From Bacteroidales bacterium OttesenSCG-928-M11 (GTDB lineage: Bacteria > Bacteroidota > Bacteroidia > Bacteroidales > Azobacteroidaceae), in contig JAJDGO010000016.1 of the NCBI GenBank assembly GCA_030265685.1, positions 1 to 34,109 on the forward strand: a DNA stretch of 34,109 nucleotides, written 5' to 3'. The position numbers and the translations under genes are program-made. The notes under the pieces were generated by a model. That model made no database searches. It was not told the DNA's origin and worked only from the letters and a program-made list of their open reading frames with translations. Positions 1-7,870 of this stretch are shown piece by piece. Positions within the stretch are counted from its first letter, which is position 1, and each line of letters begins with the position of its first letter.

Positions 1-286
1 AACTTTATACTACTCTGAAACAACGTAATGGTAATATCTTGCGGAAATAAAATAAACACCAACCCAGTATCAATATAGGTATAGAATTGGAGAAGAGATG
101 CTTTGCTGTGGAGTGAATAAGAGGACTGGTTAAGATTCCGAGCAAATTATTCGAACGAGGATATATTCCTAATCTGTGCCAATTGGTATCAAGTCCGAGC
201 TCTAAAAGCCAAATTAACCATAAGGCTAAGACGAATAGAGCAGGAATGACTAAGGAGAAAACGATATTTTTGACTTCTTTTTTCAT
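1..286 (-). CDS. Rhomboid-family intramembrane serine protease, N-terminal part, probably frameshifted
   Basis: The visible N-terminal part has one hydrophobic helix (about residues 8-27), then the Bacteroidetes rhomboid signature LGIYPRS, GILTSPLIHS, KHLFSNSIPILILGW and the start of the next helix. The catalytic Ser and His would lie beyond the window edge. I chose the ATG at 286. A reading that begins four codons upstream would need TTG and adds only MKKK. In this frame a stop (TAA on the minus strand) appears at 5-7, just after FYFRKILPLRCFRVV, which does not look like rhomboid sequence. One frame over, the codons read PQDITITLFQSSIK and stay open to the window edge. This fits the expected FYFYRDIA-type continuation. 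A one-base loss near 43-47 is therefore likely, either a real mutation or a sequence error. Family assignment is fairly sure; intactness is not. Confidence 0.7.
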
Positions 287-343
287 CTTTTTTTTCAAAA
301 CAGGATAATTTTGAACTAAAAGTACAAAATTTCTTCTATTTAT

Positions 344-374
344 TTTGTTTTATCCGATAAAGATAGTATTTTTA
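344..374 (+). promoter_or_regulatory. Candidate Bacteroidetes-type promoter of the glycogen cluster
   Basis: TTTG at 344-347 is followed 19 bp later by TATTTTTA at 367-374, one base off the consensus -7 box TAnnTTTG. It lies about 28 bp before the ATG of the debranching enzyme gene. The region is AT-rich, so a chance match is possible. Confidence 0.35.
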
Positions 375-401
375 ATCGTTTAAAATTAACTAAGTAACAA
401 C

Positions 402-2345
402 ATGGGCTACCTTAAATTTGATAAAACACTTTTGATCAATCTTGAAGAATCTCTAAAAAGAGAAATTCTTCGGACCAATCGAGGAGGAGCATATCACTCT
501 ACCACCGTTGTAGATTGCAATACCAGAAGATATCATGGCTTGTTGGTTATTCCGGTTCCTGAACTTGATTCGGATAATCATGTACTTCTCTCTTCTCTCG
601 ACGAAACGGTTATCCAACATGGAGCCGAATTTAATTTAGGAGTTCATCAATACCCAAATAATCATTTTAGTCCGAATGGACATAAATATGTTCGCCAATT
701 TGAGTTTGATGATTTACCCAAAACAATTTATAGGGTAGGGGGAGTAGTCTTGTCGAAAGAAAAGGTATTTACTGCTTTCGAAAACAGAATATTGATAAAA
801 TATACATTGTTGGATGCTCATTCTCCTACAACTCTTCGTTTTAAACCGTTTTTGGCGTTTAGAAATGTAAATCACCTGACTTTCGAGAATGGGAACGTTA
901 ACAGGAATTATACGGAAATAACAAACGGGATAAAGACAAAAATGTACGAAGGTTATCCGGATCTTCACATGCAATTTTCGAAACCGGTCAAGTTTGTTTT
1001 TAATCCAAACTGGCATAAAAATGTAGAGTATTATAAAGAGTTCGAAAGAGGATTCCCGTGCAACGAAGATCTTTATGTGCCGGGATATTTCGAAGTGGAA
1101 ATAAAAAAAAGCGAGCCGATCTACTTTTCGGGGGGAGATACTTTTATTGATCCGGAATTGATAGAAGAGAATTACAAGGCCGAACTTAATACAAGAACTC
1201 CGAGAACAAGTTTTTTTAATTGTTTGAAAAACTCGGCTCAACAGATGTATTATCGTCCGAACGAAAACGATGCTTACTTATTAGCCGGGTATCCTTGGTT
1301 CAAAGTTCGAGCCCGAGACTTATTTATTTCTCTTCCCGGTGGAACTTTAGCTATTGATGACCCTATTCGTTTCGAAAAGATAATGACAACGGCCATGCCT
1401 GCCGTTCGATCTTTTATGAAAACAGGGAAAATGGATCCGGTTATTCTCGAATTAGATCAACCGGATGTGCTGTTTTGGATTATTTGGGCTTTACAACAAT
1501 ATGCGAAAGCGGAAGGAAAAGCAAAGTGTATCGAAAACTATGGAGCCTTCATAAACGAAATATTAAACTATATAATAAAACATAAAAATCCGGATCTTCA
1601 TCTTGATCCGAATGGTTTGGTATATGCGGCTGGGAAAGACAAGTCGATTACCTGGATGAACTCAACATCGGATGGAAAACCAATTGTTCCCCGATCGGGT
1701 TATATCGTTGAATTTAACGCTTTGTGGTATAATACTCTCCGGTTTGCTGCCGAATTGGAGAGAGAAAAAGGGAAAGAAAAAGAAGCCGTCAAATATGAAG
1801 ACATGGCTCTCAAGACAGGTGAATCATTTGTAGAAACATTCTTGAATGGTTATGGCTATCTATATGATTCTGTGGATGGAAACTATATCGACTGGAGCGT
1901 TCGTCCTAATATGTTATTTGCTGTATCATTAGACTATTCGCCTTTGGATCGAGCACAAAAGAGAAAAATTTTGAACATTGTTACCCGCGAATTGGTTACT
2001 CCTAAAGGAATACGTTCTTTAAGTCCTAAAAGTGAAGGTTACCGCCCTTATTATGTTGGTCCCCAATACGAACGAGATTTAGCATATCATCAAGGAACTG
2101 CTTGGCCTTGGCTTTTCGGAGCATACCTGGAAGCGTATTTACGTTTGTATCAATACGCAGGAGTTTCTTTTGTTGAGCGTATGTTGATCGGTCTTGACGA
2201 AGAAATGAATACACATTGTATTGGAACTCTCTCTGAGTTGTTTGATGGCAATCCTCCATTCCAAAGTCGAGGAGCTATTTCATTTGCAATGAATGTAACA
2301 GAGATATTAAGAGTATTGAAGTTGTTAAAGTCATATAATCAATAA
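402..2345 (+). CDS. Glycogen debranching enzyme (amylo-alpha-1,6-glucosidase, GH133 type)
   Basis: This cytoplasmic enzyme should hydrolyse alpha-1,6 branch points of glycogen or maltodextrin. The 647 residues show two parts. The first is an N-terminal beta domain typical of bacterial and archaeal GDE proteins, with RGGAYHSTTVVDCNTRRYHG near residue 30. The second is a C-terminal (alpha/alpha)6 barrel of roughly residues 270-640, with YPWFKVRARDLFISLPG, DQPDVLFWIIWALQ, TWMNSTSDGKPIVPRSG and VEFNALWYNTLRFAAELE. The C-terminal block SELFDGNPPFQSRG is also typical. It begins a same-strand set with a glycosyltransferase (13-bp gap) and a GH57 protein. This order is familiar from Bacteroidales glycogen clusters, and I infer co-transcription. 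Length is normal for the family and nothing looks broken. Confidence 0.92.
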   Translation: MGYLKFDKTLLINLEESLKREILRTNRGGAYHSTTVVDCNTRRYHGLLVIPVPELDSDNHVLLSSLDETVIQHGAEFNLGVHQYPNNHFSPNGHKYVRQFEFDDLPKTIYRVGGVVLSKEKVFTAFENRILIKYTLLDAHSPTTLRFKPFLAFRNVNHLTFENGNVNRNYTEITNGIKTKMYEGYPDLHMQFSKPVKFVFNPNWHKNVEYYKEFERGFPCNEDLYVPGYFEVEIKKSEPIYFSGGDTFIDPELIEENYKAELNTRTPRTSFFNCLKNSAQQMYYRPNENDAYLLAGYPWFKVRARDLFISLPGGTLAIDDPIRFEKIMTTAMPAVRSFMKTGKMDPVILELDQPDVLFWIIWALQQYAKAEGKAKCIENYGAFINEILNYIIKHKNPDLHLDPNGLVYAAGKDKSITWMNSTSDGKPIVPRSGYIVEFNALWYNTLRFAAELEREKGKEKEAVKYEDMALKTGESFVETFLNGYGYLYDSVDGNYIDWSVRPNMLFAVSLDYSPLDRAQKRKILNIVTRELVTPKGIRSLSPKSEGYRPYYVGPQYERDLAYHQGTAWPWLFGAYLEAYLRLYQYAGVSFVERMLIGLDEEMNTHCIGTLSELFDGNPPFQSRGAISFAMNVTEILRVLKLLKSYNQ

Positions 2346-2358
2346 ACTTCCAAAAGTT

Positions 2359-3621
2359 ATGAAAGCATTAATGTTTGGATGGGAGTTTCCTCCTCATATC
2401 TTGGGAGGATTAGGAACTGCAAGCTACGGATTAACAAAGGGTATGTCTCTTCAACAAGATATGGAGATCACTTTTGTTATGCCAAAACCTTGGGGAGACG
2501 AAGATAAAAGTTTTCTTCGGCTTATTGGTGCATGTCATGTGCCTATTGTATGGAAAGATGTTTCTTACGAATATGTAAAAGAGCGTATAGGTAAATACAT
2601 GGATCCTCAACTTTATTTTGATTTAAGGGATCATATTTATGCCGATTTTAGTTACTTTCCAACAAATGATTTGGGTTGTATTGAGTTTTCCGGGAGATAT
2701 CCGGATAATCTAATGGAAGAGATAAATAATTATTCGATTGTTGCGGGAGTTATCGCTCGAACATTGGATTTTGATGTTATCCATTCGCACGATTGGTTGA
2801 CTTATCCTGCCGGAATACACTCAAAAACAGTTAGCGGTAAGCCAATGGTAATTCATGTTCATGCTACAGATTTTGATAGAAGTAGAGGTAAAGTCAATCC
2901 CCGTGTATATGGAATCGAAAAAGATGGGATGGATCATTCGAATCATATTATTACGGTAAGCAATTTAACCCGTAATATTGTTTTGGATAAGTATTATCAA
3001 AACCCATCAAAAGTAACAACTGTACATAATGCAGTAGAACCCCTTAGCCAAGATATATTAACTATTAATTCGAAAAAGGGAACAAACGACAAAGTCATTA
3101 CTTTTCTTGGTCGTATTACAATGCAAAAAGGACCGGAATATTTTGTTGAAGCAGCAGCAAAAGTGCTGAGTAGAACAAAAAATGTTCGTTTTGTGATGGC
3201 AGGAAGCGGAGATATGATGAATCAGATGATACGTTTGGTGGCACAACGAAAAATATCTGATCGTTTTCATTTTACGGGTTTCATGAAAGGTACTCAAGTG
3301 TACGAAGTTCTTCGCTCAAGCGATGTCTATGTTATGCCTTCTGTTTCCGAACCTTTTGGGATTTCTCCGTTAGAAGCGATGCAATGTGGTGTCCCTACTA
3401 TTATATCTAAACAATCCGGGTGTGCCGAAATATTAGAAAAAGCTTTCAAGGTAGACTATTGGGACATAGAAGCTATGGCTGATGCAATGTATTCGATCAT
3501 TACTTATCCATCGATGTACGAATATCTTCACGAAGAAGGTAAAGCCGAAGTAGATCTTATTACTTGGGAAAAGGCAGGATGGAAAGTTCGTGAAATATAT
3601 AATAACGTCTTAAACTATTAA
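2359..3621 (+). CDS. GT-B glycosyltransferase, glycogen synthase-like
   Basis: A 420-residue GT-B fold transferase, probably the chain-elongating glycogen synthase of the cluster, using a nucleotide-activated glucose. The N-terminal domain opens with MKALMFGWEFPPHILGGLGT, whose GGLG loop contacts the donor phosphate in glycogen synthases. DVIHSHDWLTYPAG follows near residue 140. The C-terminal Rossmann domain has FLGRITMQKGPEYFVEAA (R252, K257), MAGSGD, and the E-x7-E retaining motif EPFGISPLEA (E331, E339). At 420 residues it is shorter than classical GlgA (about 480) and closer to the GT4-like synthases of Bacteroidetes. The gap of 13 bp after the debranching enzyme gene supports one operon. 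Donor and acceptor specificity cannot be read from sequence. Confidence 0.88.
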   Translation: MKALMFGWEFPPHILGGLGTASYGLTKGMSLQQDMEITFVMPKPWGDEDKSFLRLIGACHVPIVWKDVSYEYVKERIGKYMDPQLYFDLRDHIYADFSYFPTNDLGCIEFSGRYPDNLMEEINNYSIVAGVIARTLDFDVIHSHDWLTYPAGIHSKTVSGKPMVIHVHATDFDRSRGKVNPRVYGIEKDGMDHSNHIITVSNLTRNIVLDKYYQNPSKVTTVHNAVEPLSQDILTINSKKGTNDKVITFLGRITMQKGPEYFVEAAAKVLSRTKNVRFVMAGSGDMMNQMIRLVAQRKISDRFHFTGFMKGTQVYEVLRSSDVYVMPSVSEPFGISPLEAMQCGVPTIISKQSGCAEILEKAFKVDYWDIEAMADAMYSIITYPSMYEYLHEEGKAEVDLITWEKAGWKVREIYNNVLNY

Positions 3622-3708
3622 TATGCAATATATGAAACGCAGCATGTGCTTTTCTAATACCATTCCATGCGAGTTCCATACGACCATAAACAAAATAAAT
3701 AATAAGGT

Positions 3709-5052
3709 ATGAAAACAATTTGTTTTTATTTTCAGATTCATCAGCCGTTCAGACTGAAAAGGTATCGTTTTTTTGATATTGGAGCTGATCATTATTATTA
3801 TGATGACTTTTCCAACGAAGATATTATTCATGGGATTGCTCATCGCTCTTATCTCCCGGCAAACGACTTAATGTTGGATTTGATAAAGCAGTATAATGGC
3901 AAGTTCCGTGTTGCTTATTCTATTTCCGGAGTAGCATTAGAGCAGTTGGAGATATATGTTCCTGAGGTAATTGATAGCTTTAAGGAATTAGCCAAGACGG
4001 GTTGCGTTGAGTTTTTAGCCGAAACTTACGATCACTCTCTTTCGTCTATGGAAGATCCGGAGGAGTTTCGTAAGCAAGTTAAGAACCATTCAGACAAGAT
4101 CGAACTGTTATTTGGCCAAAAACCCAAAACATTCCGCAATACAGAGTTGATCTATTCGGATGATATTGCTCATTTGGTGGCGGAAATGGGATATAAAACA
4201 ATGCTTACCGAAGGAGCTAAGCACGTTTTAGGTTGGAAAAGTCCGAATTATCTATATGCTTCGGCTGCTGTTCCTAAGCTAAAACTTTTAACTCGGAATA
4301 TGAAACACAGCGATGATATTTCGTTTCGTTTCTCTAATTACGATTGGAGCGAGTATCCTTTAGTTGCAGATAAATTTATTAATTGGATAGCCAATACACC
4401 AGATGAGGAACAATTGGTAAATATATTTATGAACTACGAAGTTTTAGGTAGTTGGCAAACTTACGAAACTGGGATATTTGAATTTTTCCGACACATTCCT
4501 CGTATAGCTTTTGAGCGAGGAATTGGTTTTTCTACTCCAACTGAGGTCGCTAAAATTATGAAGCCGGCAGGATATTTATCAGTTCCTTATCCATGTTCTT
4601 GGTCGGGAGAAGAGAAAGATACCAGCCCTTGGACAGGAAATATTTTGCAACAGGAAGCACTTCAAAAACTATATGGAATTGCAGAAAAAGTACATATGGT
4701 ACAAGATCGTCGGATACTTCAAGATTGGAACTATTTACAGTCGAGCGATCATTTTAATTTTATGAGTACTAAGCTATTTTCAGGGCCAAGTGTTTATAGT
4801 CCTTACGAAAATGCTTACGATGCTTTTAATAACTACATGAATGTTCTCAGTGATTTTATAGAACGTGTAAATACTCAGTTTCCGGAAGGAGTAGAAAACG
4901 AAGAATTGAATGCTTTACTTACTACTATTCTTAATCAAGAAGAGGAAATTAAGAAATTGGAAAAGAAATTAAGGGCAAAAAAAGTGGTAGCGTCTCCCAA
5001 GTCGGTGGTTGAAAAAAATTCATCAGCTAAATTGGCGAAAAAAACAAATTGA
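3709..5052 (+). CDS. GH57 family alpha-amylase-like protein with altered catalytic motif
   Basis: The 447 residues follow the GH57 plan. Motif 1 is FQIHQPF (residues 8-14), the region before motif 2 is CVEFLAETYDHSL (99-111), and motif 3 is FRNTELIYSD with the nucleophile Glu at 146. Motif 4 reads IFMNYEVLGSWQ, and motif 5 is around FSTPTEV. In active GH57 enzymes motif 4 carries the acid/base Asp; here that position is Asn242 (codon AAC at 4432-4434), one transition from GAC. After about residue 400 comes a charged coiled-coil-like stretch (LNQEEEIKKLEKKLRAKK) and a lysine-rich tail. The 87-bp gap before it is larger than elsewhere in the cluster. There is no signal peptide, so it is cytoplasmic. 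It may be a weak or inactive glycogen-binding partner rather than an amylase. Confidence 0.85.
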   Translation: MKTICFYFQIHQPFRLKRYRFFDIGADHYYYDDFSNEDIIHGIAHRSYLPANDLMLDLIKQYNGKFRVAYSISGVALEQLEIYVPEVIDSFKELAKTGCVEFLAETYDHSLSSMEDPEEFRKQVKNHSDKIELLFGQKPKTFRNTELIYSDDIAHLVAEMGYKTMLTEGAKHVLGWKSPNYLYASAAVPKLKLLTRNMKHSDDISFRFSNYDWSEYPLVADKFINWIANTPDEEQLVNIFMNYEVLGSWQTYETGIFEFFRHIPRIAFERGIGFSTPTEVAKIMKPAGYLSVPYPCSWSGEEKDTSPWTGNILQQEALQKLYGIAEKVHMVQDRRILQDWNYLQSSDHFNFMSTKLFSGPSVYSPYENAYDAFNNYMNVLSDFIERVNTQFPEGVENEELNALLTTILNQEEEIKKLEKKLRAKKVVASPKSVVEKNSSAKLAKKTN

Positions 5053-5068
5053 TATAAAACTTGATACT

Positions 5069-5101
5069 AAAAACCTCGATAATATTTATCGAGGTTTTTT
5101 T
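5069..5101. terminator. Bidirectional Rho-independent terminator between convergent genes
   Basis: A perfect 12-bp stem (AAACCTCGATAA at 5071-5082, TTATCGAGGTTT at 5086-5097) with a 3-nt loop is followed by a run of T on the plus strand and preceded by a run of A, which is a T-tract on the minus strand. It lies in the 68-bp gap between the convergent GH57 and AsmA-like genes and should end both transcripts. Confidence 0.92.
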
Positions 5102-5120
5102 ATGAGATTTGCTTTCTCTT

Positions 5121-6497
5121 TTATAGATGTAATTTCTCTCTAACCCATTCTACGGCTTCTTGTCTACTCTCCGTATAGCCAATTACTTCAATCAATGCTG
5201 AATACATAGTTTTCCAAAGGTAATTGAACGACGAATGAAGCGGATCTCGTTCGTAATGACTTGTGATAATTCGAACTTCTTCCCCATTATCCGGGTTATT
5301 TCTCGAAATAACTCCATTTGCCAAGAATGAGAAAAAAGGAATGTCTGTTTTTTTGTCTCCATTTTGAGCCAATATATCAACAGTCAAGTCATTATAAAGT
5401 AGTTTCATTTGAATAAATGCTCTTTTGCTATTGCCTTGTATATGGAAATTACCTTCTCGAATAAATCCATTTTCGGCTCTAACAGGAGTCATGTTTTCCA
5501 AGATAGGATTCAAAGATATCATACTCATTGCTCCAAGATGAATATCAAGGCTTATATGATCGTAGGTTGAATCGACAGGTAAAACTACTTTAGCCGTGAA
5601 TTTACCTTCTCCCATTAATTTTCCATTTGCTTCTAATAGAGAAGTTTGTTTAGGAGATGTTATGATATTTGTATAATTATAGAATGTTCCGTTCAAATCG
5701 CTCACGTTGATACGCCCGGGTTTATTGCCTTTCTTGGGTAACTCTTCGTATTCTACATTCATGTGTGTTGCCCGGACAAAAGAAATGTGAAATGGTATGG
5801 GTAATCTTTGCACTACCGTGTAAATCATTGGCATATAATTGTGCTTGATCGGTATTTGTGCGTTTTTATAGTTCTGAAGATTTATTTTATCAACAAATAA
5901 ACTATCTGCATATAGTTTTTTGTCGCTCAATAACGAGTCTAATTCAATCCCTTTCATTTCGATTGAATTGATTTGTAGGTCGAACCAATCAGAGTGTTTC
6001 GGATCTTTTTGGGCAAACTCCCACTTCGGAACAATAGAAGAAAATGAAATGTCATGAATTTTCAGATTTTTCTCCATTATTTTAAAGTCAATAGATTCTA
6101 TTTCCAATGTATATAGATTTCCCGGCAAAACAAGATTGCTTTTCAAAAGAGAGAAGTGAATTTTTGAAGTGTCGATAGATAACTTCCCATTAGAGAATTT
6201 CGGACTTAGTTTGCTAATCCCGGCCGAAGTAATATTGATTATTTTTGTTCCACTTTCTCTTTCTTTCAAAAGTATATCTTCTACTAAGATTTCTCTTTTC
6301 AGTAGTTTTACTTTTACTTTACCTGTTTCGGCAAAATAAATACCTTTCCCTTCTTTGTCAATAATTTTTTCTAAATAAGAAGTGACATAATTCTCTATCT
6401 TATTTTCGATAATATAAGTAGCCAAAGCATAAGAAGCGACTAATATTGTTAATATAATTGCTCCACTTATTATAAACTTTCTACCGGATCGCTTCAT
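5121..6497 (-). CDS. Membrane-anchored AsmA-like protein, function unknown
   Basis: A 458-residue protein with a short basic N-terminus (MKRSGRK), one hydrophobic helix at about residues 8-29, and a long beta-rich remainder without cysteines or enzymatic motifs. The pattern of repeated amphipathic strands (KVKVKLLKREILVEDILLKE, LYTLEIESIDFKIMEK, LNGTFYNYTNI, LEANGKLMGEGKFTAKVVLP) resembles the AsmA/DUF748-type repeating beta-groove proteins, which face the periplasm from an inner-membrane anchor. That resemblance is by pattern only. It is a single-gene unit: the GH57 gene converges on it and the next gene diverges. The start ATG at 6497 is followed directly by the anchor helix. I do not recognise a specific function. 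Confidence 0.6.
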   Translation of the reverse strand: MKRSGRKFIISGAIILTILVASYALATYIIENKIENYVTSYLEKIIDKEGKGIYFAETGKVKVKLLKREILVEDILLKERESGTKIINITSAGISKLSPKFSNGKLSIDTSKIHFSLLKSNLVLPGNLYTLEIESIDFKIMEKNLKIHDISFSSIVPKWEFAQKDPKHSDWFDLQINSIEMKGIELDSLLSDKKLYADSLFVDKINLQNYKNAQIPIKHNYMPMIYTVVQRLPIPFHISFVRATHMNVEYEELPKKGNKPGRINVSDLNGTFYNYTNIITSPKQTSLLEANGKLMGEGKFTAKVVLPVDSTYDHISLDIHLGAMSMISLNPILENMTPVRAENGFIREGNFHIQGNSKRAFIQMKLLYNDLTVDILAQNGDKKTDIPFFSFLANGVISRNNPDNGEEVRIITSHYERDPLHSSFNYLWKTMYSALIEVIGYTESRQEAVEWVREKLHL

Positions 6498-6625
6498 GGC
6501 AATTAAACAAAATAGAATTTATTTGGTTTACTAAGAATCGAAGATTACCTTTCTTTCGGTATGAAATGGGATGATAATATCAAAAAAAGTAGTAACTTGC
6601 ATCGTTTTTATCAAATAGCTGGTTT

Positions 6626-7870
6626 ATGAAGAAAATCCTTTATCTTTTTCTACTAACTATTCTCTGTTATTCGTGCAGTGACAAGACTGATGGATATATC
6701 GTTTTTGAGACAAACGAATCGTCTTGTTGGAATATTCAGGGACAAGTTGAACGAAGTGAAAAAGAAATCGTCTTGAAAGGTAATAAGTCTAAAGCGATTA
6801 CCACTACTTCTTATCGTGATTTTATTTTGGAGTTTGAATGTAAGACTTCACCGGATGCTATCGGTGGAGTTGTTTTTCATTCGAATGGTTATGATAGTCA
6901 GAAACGGGGCTATGAAGTTTTGATTAATAATAATCAAGAATCAGAAGAATGGCGTAAAACCGGGAGCTTATCCGCAATTCGTAATTATGGAAAATGCTTA
7001 TCCGAAAATGACACTTGGGTTAAGATGCGGATTGAAGTAGAAGGATCTAACATAAAAGTACATGTTGGTGATTATTGGGTTGTTGATTATTCTCAACCGA
7101 AAAACCCTTATCGCCAGAACGAATATAAAGGTCGTCTCCTTTCTAAAGGAGTTTTTGTATTTGCTAACTATTCGGAGGCTCCCATAGCTTTCCGCAATAT
7201 CAAGGTAAAGCCTCTTGATGCCATTCCTTTCAATAAAACGGATGCGATAAATGAAGACAATGATGAGTTTATCCGTTTACATCAAAAAAACTTCCCATTA
7301 TTCGATACAAATATCCAGTTAGTCGACAGCTTAACGCCGGATAGTATGGATAGTTTGACACGAAAATATGGAATTACATACGGAGTGGTTGCTTTGTGCG
7401 GAACAAACTCTGCAATTAGTACGGACAAACAGGTCGACGAATGGTTTGATAGGGTAGGGAACCATCTTTTCCTTTTGGGAATGAAAGCAGAAGGCAGCGG
7501 TTGGCAAAATCTCTTTTCTCAAAAAAGCGTTGATCGTTTCGATTATGTTTTAACAGATGCTCTTACCTGGACCGAAAGTGTTGGACAAACTAATATTGTT
7601 TCGAATCTTAATTTTCTTACCGAAGAAATAATTACGGCTTGTGTGGAAAATCAAGTAGCGATAGAAATCAACTGTCAAGACAAGATCCCAAACATACAAT
7701 CGATTCTGTTGGCAAAAGAAAGTGGTGTGCATTTTTCTTTTGCTATGAATAATAAAGTAATGATGAATAGAGGAGAAGATAACCAATTAGATTATCCTAC
7801 CGAAGTCATTAAGTCCTGCGAGTTAGAAGCGAAAGACATATATATACCTCTTGCTAAAATTAATCGATGA
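6626..7870 (+). CDS. Lipoprotein with DUF1080 domain and a degenerate PHP-like C-terminal domain
   Basis: The 414 residues begin with a lipoprotein signal (lipobox ending at Cys17). Residues about 25-197 form a DUF1080 (3-keto-disaccharide hydrolase / concanavalin-like) domain, with YRDFILEFECKTSPDAIGGV, WVKMRIEVEGSNIKVHVG and a closing APIAFRNIKVKPL. Residues about 212-414 resemble the PHP-like metal-hydrolase domain that accompanies DUF1080 in other bacteria: MKAEG near 287-290, RFDYVLTDALTWT near 304-316 and VAIEIN near 344-349. The opening metal motif, normally D-x-H-x-H, reads FDTNIQL here (N229, Q231), and the middle of the domain seems shortened. The protein may therefore bind rather than hydrolyse. 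The stop overlaps the next start by 4 bp (ATGA), so the two genes are translationally coupled. Location is probably periplasmic or surface membrane. Confidence 0.75.
   Translation: MKKILYLFLLTILCYSCSDKTDGYIVFETNESSCWNIQGQVERSEKEIVLKGNKSKAITTTSYRDFILEFECKTSPDAIGGVVFHSNGYDSQKRGYEVLINNNQESEEWRKTGSLSAIRNYGKCLSENDTWVKMRIEVEGSNIKVHVGDYWVVDYSQPKNPYRQNEYKGRLLSKGVFVFANYSEAPIAFRNIKVKPLDAIPFNKTDAINEDNDEFIRLHQKNFPLFDTNIQLVDSLTPDSMDSLTRKYGITYGVVALCGTNSAISTDKQVDEWFDRVGNHLFLLGMKAEGSGWQNLFSQKSVDRFDYVLTDALTWTESVGQTNIVSNLNFLTEEIITACVENQVAIEINCQDKIPNIQSILLAKESGVHFSFAMNNKVMMNRGEDNQLDYPTEVIKSCELEAKDIYIPLAKINR

Noticed and set aside
714-1241. 175-codon open frame on the minus strand inside the debranching enzyme gene
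   Set aside because: It lies opposite a strongly supported GH133 gene and its product has no family features; it is a shadow frame.
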